Source of the DNA: Solibacillus isronensis
GTDB lineage: Bacteria > Bacillota > Bacilli > Bacillales_A > Planococcaceae
Assembly: GCF_023715405.1 (NCBI RefSeq)
Contig: NZ_JAMBOC010000001.1
Span: forward strand, 1,736,001-1,800,000
DNA length: 64,000 bases
Reading direction: 5' to 3'
In this document: in pieces, positions 21,963-29,935 of the stretch
Layout of the letters: the number at the start of each line of letters is the position of its first letter
Numbering within the stretch: position 1 is the stretch's first letter
The notes under the pieces: model-generated
Told to the model about the DNA's origin: nothing
What the model saw: only the letters and a program-made list of their open reading frames with translations
Databases searched by the model: none
Made by a program: the position numbers and the translations under genes

Positions 21963-22514
21963 TTACGCATGAAACTTTACGAGGAGTTCAATTTCCGTTT
22001 TTCCGCGTCCCATCATTCTCGCAATTTCTTCGATTGTTTTCCCGTTGCGATAATGATTAATTACTTGCTGTTCAAATGTCAGGTTTTGCTCTTGGACGGC
22101 ATTGTCATCAGAAAGTGGTTCCGCTTTTACTAATGCTGCATCGTTCTTTTCTTCAACATGCTGCTGTGTCTTTTGCTTTTGATAGGCACTTGCTGCTTGC
22201 TTGACCTGTACAAATTTGCGCGGTTCCAGTTCCTGTTCTTTTACCGGCTGCTCTTTTAAAGTCAATGAAGACTCTTCTTTACGGGATTGTGCCGTCTTTT
22301 GAGCAACATTCGGTTTTTTCAATTCACTGATTAACCGGTCATTCTCTTCTTTCATCTCCATTAAATATACACTAATCGCATTGTCCATTTCATTAATCAG
22401 TTCATTTTGGCGCTTTTCTAAATTCTGAAACTTAGAAAGCTTACTATATAAAAGAACAATTACAAAAATCGTAATCATTTGGATAAGAAATAAGGTAATT
22501 ATAACTGCGATCAT
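21963..22514 (-). CDS. swrB: SwrB-like flagellar assembly/swarming protein
   Basis: 183 residues: one N-terminal membrane helix (residues 2-24, MIAVIITLFLIQMITIFVI), a basic and coiled-coil segment (NLEKRQNELINEMDNAIS), a long low-complexity polar linker, and a C-terminal helix-turn-helix-like block ITHYRNGKTIEEIA-type (VINHYRNGKTIEEIARMM) ending in GKTEIELLVKF. The layout and the position directly before rpsB and after sigD match SwrB (formerly YlxL) of B. subtilis, which activates the flagellar type III export apparatus at the membrane. Sequence similarity is concentrated at both ends, as expected. ATG at 22514. Confidence 0.8.
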   Translation of the reverse strand: MIAVIITLFLIQMITIFVIVLLYSKLSKFQNLEKRQNELINEMDNAISVYLMEMKEENDRLISELKKPNVAQKTAQSRKEESSLTLKEQPVKEQELEPRKFVQVKQAASAYQKQKTQQHVEEKNDAALVKAEPLSDDNAVQEQNLTFEQQVINHYRNGKTIEEIARMMGRGKTEIELLVKFHA

Positions 22515-22526
22515 AGATGACTGCTC

Positions 22527-22838
22527 CTAGCCACTAAAGTCAAAAAGATTCCCTTTAAACGGGTGCTGCACTTTTTGATCTAGCTGTTCCTTATTTTTCT
22601 TGTTTTCCTGCATTGGCTCTTGCCCGCTTTGGGAAGCCTTTTCCTGTTCCTCATCATTGACTGCGTTCAGATGCTCTGTTTCATTGACGGATAATTGTTT
22701 GCGTTCCAGTTCCCTGTTCAATGCTTCATTTGCATGCATTTGCTGCAGGATTGTATTTTGTTGACGCTGATCCGCCAATTTCCCTGCCTCAAATGTTTTA
22801 GGAATCGCAATCTGCAATTCCAGGCCCTTTAAGCTCAT
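22527..22838 (-). CDS. Small conserved flagellar-locus protein of unknown function
   Basis: 103 residues, hydrophilic, no membrane segment. The N-terminal 55 residues (LKGLELQIAIPKTFEAGKLA and following) are rich in Gln and Leu and predicted helical. The C-terminal half is a charged Glu/Gln/Lys-rich stretch ending PFKGNLFDFSG. Short proteins beginning with a similar MSLKGLELQIAIPKT-type motif occur after sigD in flagellar loci of other Bacillota as I recall, but none has a function I know. ATG at 22838, directly after a GGAGGCG SD and 12 bases after sigD, so it is co-transcribed with sigD and swrB. Confidence 0.8.
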   Translation of the reverse strand: MSLKGLELQIAIPKTFEAGKLADQRQQNTILQQMHANEALNRELERKQLSVNETEHLNAVNDEEQEKASQSGQEPMQENKKNKEQLDQKVQHPFKGNLFDFSG

Positions 22839-22850
22839 AACGCCGCCTCC

Positions 22851-23621
22851 TTACGTATTGATCATTTCCGAAGACAATAATTTACGTAATTTAAACAATG
22901 CTTTTGAGTGGATTTGCGAAATTCTTGATGTCGACAGTTCCAGTATTTCACCGATTTCGGTTAATGTTAATTCTTCCGAGTAAAATAAACTGATGACAAG
23001 CTGCTCTTTTTCATTCAGCTTTTTAATATTTTCAGCCAAGTCGCCCAATAGCTCTACATGAACGGTTTGCTGCTCAGGTGTTTTCGTATTGTCATCACGG
23101 ATAACAAAGGACTTGCCTTCCGATTCTTCCTGGTCCAGCTGCTCATTGATGGACAGCACATTCGAGAAAAAGTGTTCCTGGAAAGTTTGGTATACTTCTT
23201 CGACCGGCAAATTCATATGTGCTGCAACTTCTTCCGGTGTAGCATGTCGCATCAGCTTTTGCTCAAGGGATTCGATTTGCGATTCAAGCTTTTTTGCTTT
23301 TTCACGTGCCGATCTCGGGAGCCAGTCCTCTTTACGTAAACCATCAAGAATAGCACCGCGTACACGGAATGAGGCATACGTATCAAATTTTAAATCTCGG
23401 TTTATATCAAATTTATTTAACGCATCAAACAGCCCCATCATCCCAAGACTCATTAAGTCGTCTCTGGAAATGTTTTTCGGAAGCCCGACAGCGATACGCT
23501 GTACATGATACGATACGAGTGGTTTAAACTTCTTTATTAATAAATCGCCTGCTTCGGGATCACGGTTCTTTGTCCAACGAACCCATAATGATTGTTCGTC
23601 TCTATGCCTTTGTTCTGTCAA
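22851..23621 (-). CDS. sigD: Flagellar/motility RNA polymerase sigma factor SigD (FliA family)
   Basis: Directs transcription of late flagellar, chemotaxis and autolysin genes. 256 residues. Region 2 is DDLMSLGMMGLFDALNKFDI with KFDTYASFRVRGAILDGLR; region 3 starts after EDWLPRSARE; region 4 is LTLTEIGEILELSTSRISQI, the -35 binding helix-turn-helix. I place the start at the TTG at 23621 because AGGGGTGG lies six bases upstream and the protein then begins TEQRHRDEQSLWVRW, like B. subtilis. The upstream in-frame ATG at 23693 lies before the predicted transcription start. It has its own promoter and is cut off from fla/che by a terminator. Confidence 0.96.
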   Translation of the reverse strand: MTEQRHRDEQSLWVRWTKNRDPEAGDLLIKKFKPLVSYHVQRIAVGLPKNISRDDLMSLGMMGLFDALNKFDINRDLKFDTYASFRVRGAILDGLRKEDWLPRSAREKAKKLESQIESLEQKLMRHATPEEVAAHMNLPVEEVYQTFQEHFFSNVLSINEQLDQEESEGKSFVIRDDNTKTPEQQTVHVELLGDLAENIKKLNEKEQLVISLFYSEELTLTEIGEILELSTSRISQIHSKALFKLRKLLSSEMINT

Positions 23622-23640
23622 ACATACCCACCCCTTTATT
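23619..23640 (-). promoter_or_regulatory. sigD ribosome binding site with TTG start and overlapping out-of-frame ATG
   Basis: The minus strand reads AGGGGTGG, GTATGT, TTG. An ATG at 23625 lies between the SD and the TTG in a different frame and would compete for initiation. The TTG frame is the one that gives the SigD protein. Confidence 0.65.
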
Positions 23641-23664
23641 TGAAAAGTAACATTCTTTGAGTTA

Positions 23665-23688
23665 ATTATACCAAAAAGCCTTTTAATA
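23665..23688 (-). promoter_or_regulatory. Extended -10 sigma-A-type promoter for sigD
   Basis: A perfect TATAAT (23670-23665) is preceded by TGG, giving the extended -10 TGnTATAAT. The -35 region is weak (TGTATA-like), which an extended -10 can compensate for. Predicted start near 23658, about 37 bases before the TTG. It is placed between the terminator at 23739-23766 and sigD. Confidence 0.6.
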
Positions 23689-23738
23689 TACATTTAATCC
23701 AGTCATTCGACACAGGATTTCCTTATATTCCGCTAAAT

Positions 23739-23766
23739 AAAAAAGAGCCGGATATACGACTCTTTT
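23739..23766 (-). terminator. Intrinsic terminator at the end of fla/che, before sigD
   Basis: Minus strand: AAAAGAGTCG, a six-base loop, CGGCTCTTTT, then further T residues. Ten pairs with one U-G wobble. It overlaps the stop codon of the preceding membrane protein gene by a few bases. Confidence 0.85.
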
Positions 23767-24133
23767 ACCGTGTAAGGGATTCATCGCTTTGAAGCATCGA
23801 ACGAACGACTTGTGCAATTTCTTCCGTATTCTCATCTTCAACTTCCATTGTTGTATGATCGCTTTGCGAAACAATTTGTGTTTTATCCGTCTCTTTCGCA
23901 ACTACAGGCAGTTCCTCTTCTGTTTGTGACAAAACAGGTGCTTCCGGTGTATAAAATACATACCCAAGGAAGTAACGGATAAGAAACATTAAACTAAATG
24001 CAATGACAGAAATGACCAAAGCGGCGCCAATCGTCGGCAGTGGCATCGCATACGGATTTTGAATTCCAGCGATAAAATATACAGCGAATGAAAGTAGTGC
24101 TGCCCAAAAATTATAAAATATTGAACCAAACAT
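23765..24133 (-). CDS. Small uncharacterised membrane protein between cheD and sigD
   Basis: 122 residues. Two hydrophobic helices: about residues 5-27 (YNFWAALLSFAVYFIAGIQ) and 35-60 (TIGAALVISVIAFSLMFLIR). A cytoplasmic-looking acidic tail of about 60 residues follows, rich in Glu, Thr and Val. No enzyme motif. The ATG at 24133 overlaps the TAA of cheD by one base and follows GGAGTGAG, so it is translationally coupled to the chemotaxis genes. Its stop overlaps the terminator. I do not recognise a named family. A role at the flagellum or with chemoreceptors is inferred from position alone. Confidence 0.85.
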   Translation of the reverse strand: MFGSIFYNFWAALLSFAVYFIAGIQNPYAMPLPTIGAALVISVIAFSLMFLIRYFLGYVFYTPEAPVLSQTEEELPVVAKETDKTQIVSQSDHTTMEVEDENTEEIAQVVRSMLQSDESLTR

Positions 24134-24636
24134 TAAATTTCACTCACTCCTTTATTGACGGTACGTACCTGAAGCATGCATGTTTCAGGGTTAAACTCGA
24201 TAGTACGACCGCTGTTGCCGCCCGTATCTTCAGCGATAAGCGGTATGCCCAGTTCTTTTAACTGTGCTTTTACAGCTTCCACATTTCTTGGCCCAATTCT
24301 CATTGAATCTTTATCTGCAGTAAATTGAAACATTTGCGCACCGCCCGCAATTTTCGCCTTCAACTTAAAGCGTTGCGCCCCTTCTTGTTTTAAAAGATGG
24401 ACTAAAGCGGCAATTCCGGTATCGGCAAATTTTGCGACATTCATTGTTGCCGTTCGATTTAAACTGGAGTCCGGCAGCATGACATGGACCATACCTGCAA
24501 CTTTTTTGGAATCATCGTAAATGACCGCACCTACACAAGAACCTAATCCCGACGTACGAATCGTTTTAGGAACTTTCACGATATCCATTTGCGCAATGCC
24601 TACTTTAATCACTTCGTTTGAATGGATAACTATCAT
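24133..24636 (-). CDS. cheD: Chemoreceptor glutamine deamidase CheD
   Basis: Deamidates specific glutamines in methyl-accepting chemotaxis receptors and, in Bacillus, forms a feedback pair with CheC. 167 residues. The catalytic Cys34 lies in TSGLGSCVGA and the catalytic His51 in GMVHVMLPDS, both intact. The RIGPRNVEAVK block near residue 112 is also conserved. ATG at 24636; the first codons overlap the end of cheC by four bases. Part of cheB-A-W-C-D in the distal third of fla/che. Confidence 0.96.
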   Translation of the reverse strand: MIVIHSNEVIKVGIAQMDIVKVPKTIRTSGLGSCVGAVIYDDSKKVAGMVHVMLPDSSLNRTATMNVAKFADTGIAALVHLLKQEGAQRFKLKAKIAGGAQMFQFTADKDSMRIGPRNVEAVKAQLKELGIPLIAEDTGGNSGRTIEFNPETCMLQVRTVNKGVSEI

Positions 24637-25271
24637 GTCGTAGGCACTCCTAATGCTTTAAAAATGGCTTCAAATGAATCAGGTTCTGGTAACAGGAAGA
24701 ACTGTCCTTTTACCGCTTCATCATCTGACATGACTTCTTCATATATGGATGTGTTAATGACGATGACCGTATCACTTACTTGTGATAGTTCAATAAGTCC
24801 GATACTAATAATTGCGCCAAACATATCGACACTTAATCCAGGTACTGTCGGAAAGATTTTAAGACCTGTAAAATCCGATAATGCGGATAAATAAGAGCCG
24901 GATAAAATATTGCCCATTTCTTGCATTGCCGATAAGCCAATTTCCGAATATGGCGGTGTGTGAAAATCAAAAGATTCGTCATGAATGAGACTTCGAATAA
25001 ATCGGTTTGCCTGTTCAATCGGCAAAATGAAAAACATGCTTCCTTGTGCATCCCCTTCAATACGAAGATAAATGCCGACGACAGCATTTTCCGATCCGCC
25101 AGCGAGCTCCATCATTTCATTAAACGAGGCCATTTTCACGTCGGGTACACGCATATCGATCTTTTTTCCCAATAAATTCGATAATGCCGTAGCCGCATGT
25201 GCAGCACCAATATTTCCGATTTCCTTTAAAACATCTAAATGGAGCAACGTAATTTTTTCATTAAAGCTCAT
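24633..25271 (-). CDS. cheC: CheY-P phosphatase CheC
   Basis: Removes phosphate from CheY-P and controls CheD in the Bacillus adaptation system. 212 residues with two active-site-type repeats: LKEIGNIGAAHAATALS near residue 18 and MQEMGNILSGSYLSALS near residue 118, each with the Glu-x-x-Asn pair. The start is the ATG at 25271 (MSFNEKITLLH), six bases after AGGGA; the TTG at 25277 is less likely. It stands between cheW and cheD. FliY in the switch has the same fold, so this cell has two enzymes of the class. Confidence 0.95.
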   Translation of the reverse strand: MSFNEKITLLHLDVLKEIGNIGAAHAATALSNLLGKKIDMRVPDVKMASFNEMMELAGGSENAVVGIYLRIEGDAQGSMFFILPIEQANRFIRSLIHDESFDFHTPPYSEIGLSAMQEMGNILSGSYLSALSDFTGLKIFPTVPGLSVDMFGAIISIGLIELSQVSDTVIVINTSIYEEVMSDDEAVKGQFFLLPEPDSFEAIFKALGVPTT

Positions 25272-25335
25272 TTTCAATCCCTACTTTAATAGATTCCAGG
25301 CAAGCGAGGCTCACCCGGAAAATTATTCATTGAAA

Positions 25336-25782
25336 TTAATCTATCGGATTTAATACTTTATCTAAGTGAAGTAAAATTAATAAGCGGTTTTCCAATTTTG
25401 CGACACCTGCGATAAAATCTTCTAATAATGAGCCAACCACTTCAGGCTGCTGTTCAATGGAAGATGCATCAATGTCCAAAACATCATTCGCTGAATCTAC
25501 AATAAAACCGACTTCCATCGTTTCCAGTGCAATAATAATAATTCGGGTTGTTTCTTCGTTACCTGAAACCGGCAAGTCGAAACGTTCACGTAAATCGATG
25601 ACAGGTGTTACAACACCCCGAAGATTAATGACACCTTTTACATAACGTTCTGTTTTCGGTACACGAGTAATATGCATTAACTTTTCAATTCCCTTTACGT
25701 GCGAAACAGGAATGGCATATTCTTTATCTGCTAATTGAAACACAATTACTTTCAAGTTTTTTTGCTCTGTTGCATTCGTCAT
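25336..25782 (-). CDS. cheW: Chemotaxis coupling protein CheW
   Basis: Scaffold linking receptors to CheA in the membrane array. 148 residues of a single CheW SH3-like domain: FQLADKEYAIPVSHVKGIE at the N-terminus, the conserved YVKGVINLRGVVTPVIDLR and the later VGFIVDSANDVLDI. ATG at 25782, 20 bases after cheA, with AGGTGTGA as SD. It is soluble, with no membrane segment. Gene order cheA-cheW-cheC-cheD is that of B. subtilis. Confidence 0.97.
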   Translation of the reverse strand: MTNATEQKNLKVIVFQLADKEYAIPVSHVKGIEKLMHITRVPKTERYVKGVINLRGVVTPVIDLRERFDLPVSGNEETTRIIIIALETMEVGFIVDSANDVLDIDASSIEQQPEVVGSLLEDFIAGVAKLENRLLILLHLDKVLNPID

Positions 25783-25802
25783 TCTTCACACCTCTTATCC
25801 TT

Positions 25803-27899
25803 TTACTTCATCAGTGCGTTACAGTCTACAATTAACGCCACTTTTCCGTTTCCTAATATTGTTGCACCCGAGATTGCAAAAATATTTGTTAAGTAGTTAC
25901 CTAATGATTTCAATACAATTTCCTGCTGACCGATAAATGAATCGACTACTAAACCAGCTAATTTATCACCTTTACGGACAATTACAACTGAATGGAGGCC
26001 ATCATTATTTTGTACAGCGCGCGGTACTTCAAAAATTTCTTCCAGGAATACAAGCGGTACAACTTTACCACGGAAATCGATTACTTTTTGATTATGTGCG
26101 TTTAATATGTCTGATTGACGGATAATCGATGTTTCAATAATAGACGATAATGGAATTGCATAAATTTCATTTTCAATTTCTACGAGCATGACTGAAATAA
26201 TCGACAGTGTCAGCGGTAATTGAATTGAGAAAACAGAGCCGACATTTTGAGTCGATTCAATCGAAATATTGCCGCCTAATGATTCGATTGTTGTTTTAAC
26301 AACATCTAAACCGACACCACGGCCCGACACATCCGAAATGACGTCGGCTGTTGAGAAACCTGATGCCATAATTAACTCGTTAACCTGCTTGTCTGTCATC
26401 GTTAACGATTGTTCTTTTGTAACAATTCCTTTAGACAGCGCTTTTGCTAATACTTTATCGCGGTTGATCCCTGCTCCGTCATCTTCAATCTCGATGAATA
26501 CATAGTTTCCACTATGATAAGCACGAAGTTCTACTGTTCCTTCTTCCGGTTTACCTTTTGCACGGCGTACTTCCGGACTTTCGATTCCATGATCAACAGA
26601 GTTGCGGATCAGGTGAACTAACGGATCTCCGATTTCATCAATTACTGTACGGTCTAGCTCTGTTTCTGCACCGACAATATTAAGTTCGATTTTTTTGTTT
26701 AAATCACGCGACAATTGGCGTACCATTTTCGGGAAACGGTTAAATACTGTATCTACAGGAACCATGCGCATCGTTAAAACGATATTTTGCAGATCACCCA
26801 TTGTACGGCTCATACGTTCAACTGTCTCATTTAGTTCTCCATGATTTACATCACCGGCGATCGATAAAAGACGGCCGCGATCAATTGCAAGCTCTTCAAA
26901 TAAGTTCATCAATATATCAAGGCGCTCAATATTCACACGAATCGTCTTACTCGATGCATGCCCGGATTTACTAGTATTGTTTTTAGCTGCCGCTGTTTTT
27001 GGCTGTTCCTCAGATACAGCAGTTTCAGTTTCCTGTACTGCAGGCTGTGGCAGTGCTTCTTCAGCAGGTACTTCAGTTGCCGTAGTTTTTGTAACAAACA
27101 CATCTCGGTCTATTTTATTGACCACTACACGATCAACTTCTGATACTTTCATCAGCATCTTTTGCAAATCTTCAGCTGACTCTTTCGAAATAAAGGCAAC
27201 GTGGAATACACTATCAAACTGTTCTTCTTCCAATTTATCTACTGTCGGCGAAGATTTGATGACATCTCCGTTTTTCTCCAGTATTTCGAATACCATGAAT
27301 ACACGAGCTGCTTTTAATAAACAATCTTCACGTAAAGCTACTGTAATTTCATATGCATTGAATTCTTGTTCAGATGATTGCAGAATGACCGTTTTTTCAA
27401 AATCATCATAGGTTAATTTCAATTCCAATGCTTCAGCTGGCTGTTCGATTTCGTTGGCTACCATTGCAGCAGCAACTTCCTGACTTGAAATTGGTTCTTC
27501 TGAAACGGCAGTTGCCGGTTCACCTGCTTCAATGCGCTTAAGCTTTTCCACTGTCGCTTGCACATTGCGTTTTCCGTCACCACCATCTGCAATGTCGTAT
27601 ACCATTTCTTCTAAATGATCCACAGATTCAAATACAACATCCAAAATCTCTGCGTTCACTTTAATTTTACTGTTGCGGATCGCATCCAGAATATTTTCCA
27701 TTTTATGTGTTAAGTCGGCTAAATCTTCAAAGCCCATTGTTGCTGCCATACCTTTTAAAGTATGTGCCGAACGGAAAATCTCTCCGACAATCGTTAAATC
27801 TTCCGGATTTTTTTCCAATTCCAATAAGTGTTCGCTGCACGCTTGTAAATGCTCTTTACTTTCTTCAATGAACATTTCCAAATATTGATTTAATTCCAT
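25803..27899 (-). CDS. cheA: Chemotaxis histidine kinase CheA
   Basis: Autophosphorylates and passes phosphate to CheY and CheB. 698 residues. P1 HPt domain with phosphorylated His46 (SAHTLKGMAATMGF); a P2-like response-regulator-binding domain around 160-275; dimerisation P3 near IRVNIERLDILMNLFEELA; ATPase P4 with the N box HLIRNSVDHGIE, the G1 box EDDGAGI and DVVKTTIESLGG; CheW-like P5 to the C-terminus. A Glu/Ala/Thr-rich linker precedes P3. ATG at 27899. All catalytic residues I could check are present. Confidence 0.98.
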   Translation of the reverse strand: MELNQYLEMFIEESKEHLQACSEHLLELEKNPEDLTIVGEIFRSAHTLKGMAATMGFEDLADLTHKMENILDAIRNSKIKVNAEILDVVFESVDHLEEMVYDIADGGDGKRNVQATVEKLKRIEAGEPATAVSEEPISSQEVAAAMVANEIEQPAEALELKLTYDDFEKTVILQSSEQEFNAYEITVALREDCLLKAARVFMVFEILEKNGDVIKSSPTVDKLEEEQFDSVFHVAFISKESAEDLQKMLMKVSEVDRVVVNKIDRDVFVTKTTATEVPAEEALPQPAVQETETAVSEEQPKTAAAKNNTSKSGHASSKTIRVNIERLDILMNLFEELAIDRGRLLSIAGDVNHGELNETVERMSRTMGDLQNIVLTMRMVPVDTVFNRFPKMVRQLSRDLNKKIELNIVGAETELDRTVIDEIGDPLVHLIRNSVDHGIESPEVRRAKGKPEEGTVELRAYHSGNYVFIEIEDDGAGINRDKVLAKALSKGIVTKEQSLTMTDKQVNELIMASGFSTADVISDVSGRGVGLDVVKTTIESLGGNISIESTQNVGSVFSIQLPLTLSIISVMLVEIENEIYAIPLSSIIETSIIRQSDILNAHNQKVIDFRGKVVPLVFLEEIFEVPRAVQNNDGLHSVVIVRKGDKLAGLVVDSFIGQQEIVLKSLGNYLTNIFAISGATILGNGKVALIVDCNALMK

Positions 27900-27916
27900 T
27901 TAGAGGGCACCCCTTT

Positions 27917-29056
27917 TTAAGGCATATATTTCATAATTGTTCGGGCAATATCATCAACATCCGCCACTTCATCTACAAGCTGCGTTTCCACGGCAGCTTT
28001 TGGCATTCCATATACGATACATGTTTCTGCTGACTCGGCAATAGCCGTGACATTCCCTGTTTTCTTTAGTGAGATTAGTCCTTTTGATCCGTCATAGCCC
28101 ATTCCCGTCATAATAACGGCAATTTTATCGAACTCCGAGTACTGGCTGACGTCTTCAAACATGACGTCTACAGACGGGCGATGGCCTGCTCTTGGCGGTT
28201 CCTGATCATCAAGTACAACTGCAAATGATGATCCGATTTTTCTTAATTTAAGATGATAGCCACCCGGCGCAATATAGGCTGTTCCCTTTTGCAGCAGGTC
28301 ACCTTGCTCTGCTTCTTTTACATGAATTTCGCTCAACTGATCGAGTCTTGCTGCCAACGATTTTGTAAAGCCTGCAGGCATATGCTGCACGATTAAAATC
28401 GGTGCACCCACATTAGCGGGAATTTTCGTAATGACTTCCTGTAAAGCTCGAGGACCACCAGTTGAAGTCCCGATTAAAATGATTTTCTTCGAAGTTTTGC
28501 TCCACTCTGTCTTTTTAATCGGCACATCGATGTTGTCAGTCGGCTTTGTCAAACTTCTTAATTTTGATTCTTCCTTGTCGAAAGGATGACGGATCGCTTG
28601 ACTTGCGACTGTCGATTTACGGAAAGTTTTTTTCAATTTTGAAACTGTTACTTTAGATGCCTCTTCCACTTTTCGTACAAGTTCATCCTTAATTTTATGT
28701 AAATCCAATGAAATGGAACCGCTTGGTTTAGCAACAAAATCGACTGCTCCGTACTCCATTGCCATTAATGTATTTTCTGCTCCGCGCTTTGTCGTACTTG
28801 AAAGCATGATGACAGGTAATGGATACTTCTGCATAATTTCTTTTAACGCTTCCATCCCATTCATTTCCGGCATTTCCACGTCCATTGTCACGACATCGGG
28901 TCTAAGCTGCTCGATTTTTTTAATGGCGTCTTTCCCATTGCGTGCAGCCCCGATGACTTCAATATGCAGATGGTCCGAAAAAAAATCGCTTATTAGCTTC
29001 CGCATAAAGGCGGAATCATCAACAACCAGCAGTTTGGTTTTCTGTAAGTTGCTCAT
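27917..29056 (-). CDS. cheB: Chemotaxis protein-glutamate methylesterase CheB
   Basis: Demethylates chemoreceptors when phosphorylated by CheA. 379 residues. An N-terminal receiver domain has DD at 13-14 and the phospho-acceptor Asp59 in VVTMDVEMPEMNG. After a linker of about 60 residues, the methylesterase domain shows the catalytic triad motifs GTSTGGPRAL (Ser), QHMPAGFTKS (His) and MTGMGYDGSKG (Asp). ATG at 29056, directly adjoining the stop of flhG. No cheR is in the window; in B. subtilis it lies elsewhere. Confidence 0.97.
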   Translation of the reverse strand: MSNLQKTKLLVVDDSAFMRKLISDFFSDHLHIEVIGAARNGKDAIKKIEQLRPDVVTMDVEMPEMNGMEALKEIMQKYPLPVIMLSSTTKRGAENTLMAMEYGAVDFVAKPSGSISLDLHKIKDELVRKVEEASKVTVSKLKKTFRKSTVASQAIRHPFDKEESKLRSLTKPTDNIDVPIKKTEWSKTSKKIILIGTSTGGPRALQEVITKIPANVGAPILIVQHMPAGFTKSLAARLDQLSEIHVKEAEQGDLLQKGTAYIAPGGYHLKLRKIGSSFAVVLDDQEPPRAGHRPSVDVMFEDVSQYSEFDKIAVIMTGMGYDGSKGLISLKKTGNVTAIAESAETCIVYGMPKAAVETQLVDEVADVDDIARTIMKYMP

Positions 29057-29935
29057 TTACTCACGCCCTCTCGAAAAGATGCTTTTTAATTTTGATATAA
29101 ATTTCATAGACTCGTTTGTTGCATGCACTTCTTTCATTACTGCCTGCGTTGTTAAAAATTGCTCAACAATTTTTTTCATCGTTTTTGTAATTGGGGCATC
29201 AGGATACAGCACTGTAAATAAGGCTTGCTGACGTACCGCTTGACGCACAACAGGATCTTCCGGCAGCGATCCTAAAATTGATACTTCCTTCTTTAAAAAA
29301 CGCTGCATCACTGTTTTTAGACGCTGTGTCGTATCTTGCCCTTCCTCAACTGTATATGCACGATTGCCTAACAGATAAAACTTCTTCATTGGATCTTTTA
29401 GATGGATAAATTTCATCATAGAATAAGCATCCATAATGGACGTCGGTTCAGCTGTAGAAATAACGATAATTTCTTCAATGGATGTTAATAGATCGAGCGA
29501 CCAATCAACAACACCTGCTCCCATATCAAATAAGACAAAATCATAATTTTTCTGCAATGTTTCAAAAGCCGTGATTAGACGGGCAAAAACATCTGAAGAC
29601 CACTCCATTAACGACGACATACCTGAACCGCCGGAAATATAGCTTACCCCCTCGTTTGTTTCGCATAAAACATCTTCAAGCGGTACTTGACCATCGAGGT
29701 AATCTTTTAAACTATATTTCACGGAGCTTCCTATGAGAATGTGTACATTGCCCATGCCAATATCCATATCTAAAATGACTACCTTTTTCCCTTTTTTTGA
29801 TAAAAGGGTAGCGAAGTTTGTCGTAAAATTACTTTTTCCTACTCCGCCTTTTCCACTGACAACTGCAATTGATCGCCCTGGCTTATGTTCACTTTCCAGC
29901 ATTTTCTGGCGTAGTTTTTCAGCTTGGTCTTTCAT
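29057..29935 (-). CDS. flhG: MinD/ParA-like ATPase FlhG (YlxH)
   Basis: Controls the number and placement of flagella together with FlhF, by stimulating FlhF GTPase and delivering the C-ring proteins FliM/FliY. 292 residues. The deviant Walker A motif VVSGKGGVGKSNFTTNFA begins near residue 24; switch-like blocks are VILDMDIGMGNVHI and FVLFDMGAGVVDW; a C-terminal amphipathic helix with basic residues (KFISKLKSIFSRGRE) probably binds membrane. ATG at 29935 overlaps the end of flhF by 17 bases. Confidence 0.96.
   Translation of the reverse strand: MKDQAEKLRQKMLESEHKPGRSIAVVSGKGGVGKSNFTTNFATLLSKKGKKVVILDMDIGMGNVHILIGSSVKYSLKDYLDGQVPLEDVLCETNEGVSYISGGSGMSSLMEWSSDVFARLITAFETLQKNYDFVLFDMGAGVVDWSLDLLTSIEEIIVISTAEPTSIMDAYSMMKFIHLKDPMKKFYLLGNRAYTVEEGQDTTQRLKTVMQRFLKKEVSILGSLPEDPVVRQAVRQQALFTVLYPDAPITKTMKKIVEQFLTTQAVMKEVHATNESMKFISKLKSIFSRGRE

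Noticed and set aside
23683..23901. 72-codon minus-strand frame rich in Arg and Lys before sigD
   Set aside because: It runs through the terminator and through the membrane-protein gene in another frame; composition is an artefact.
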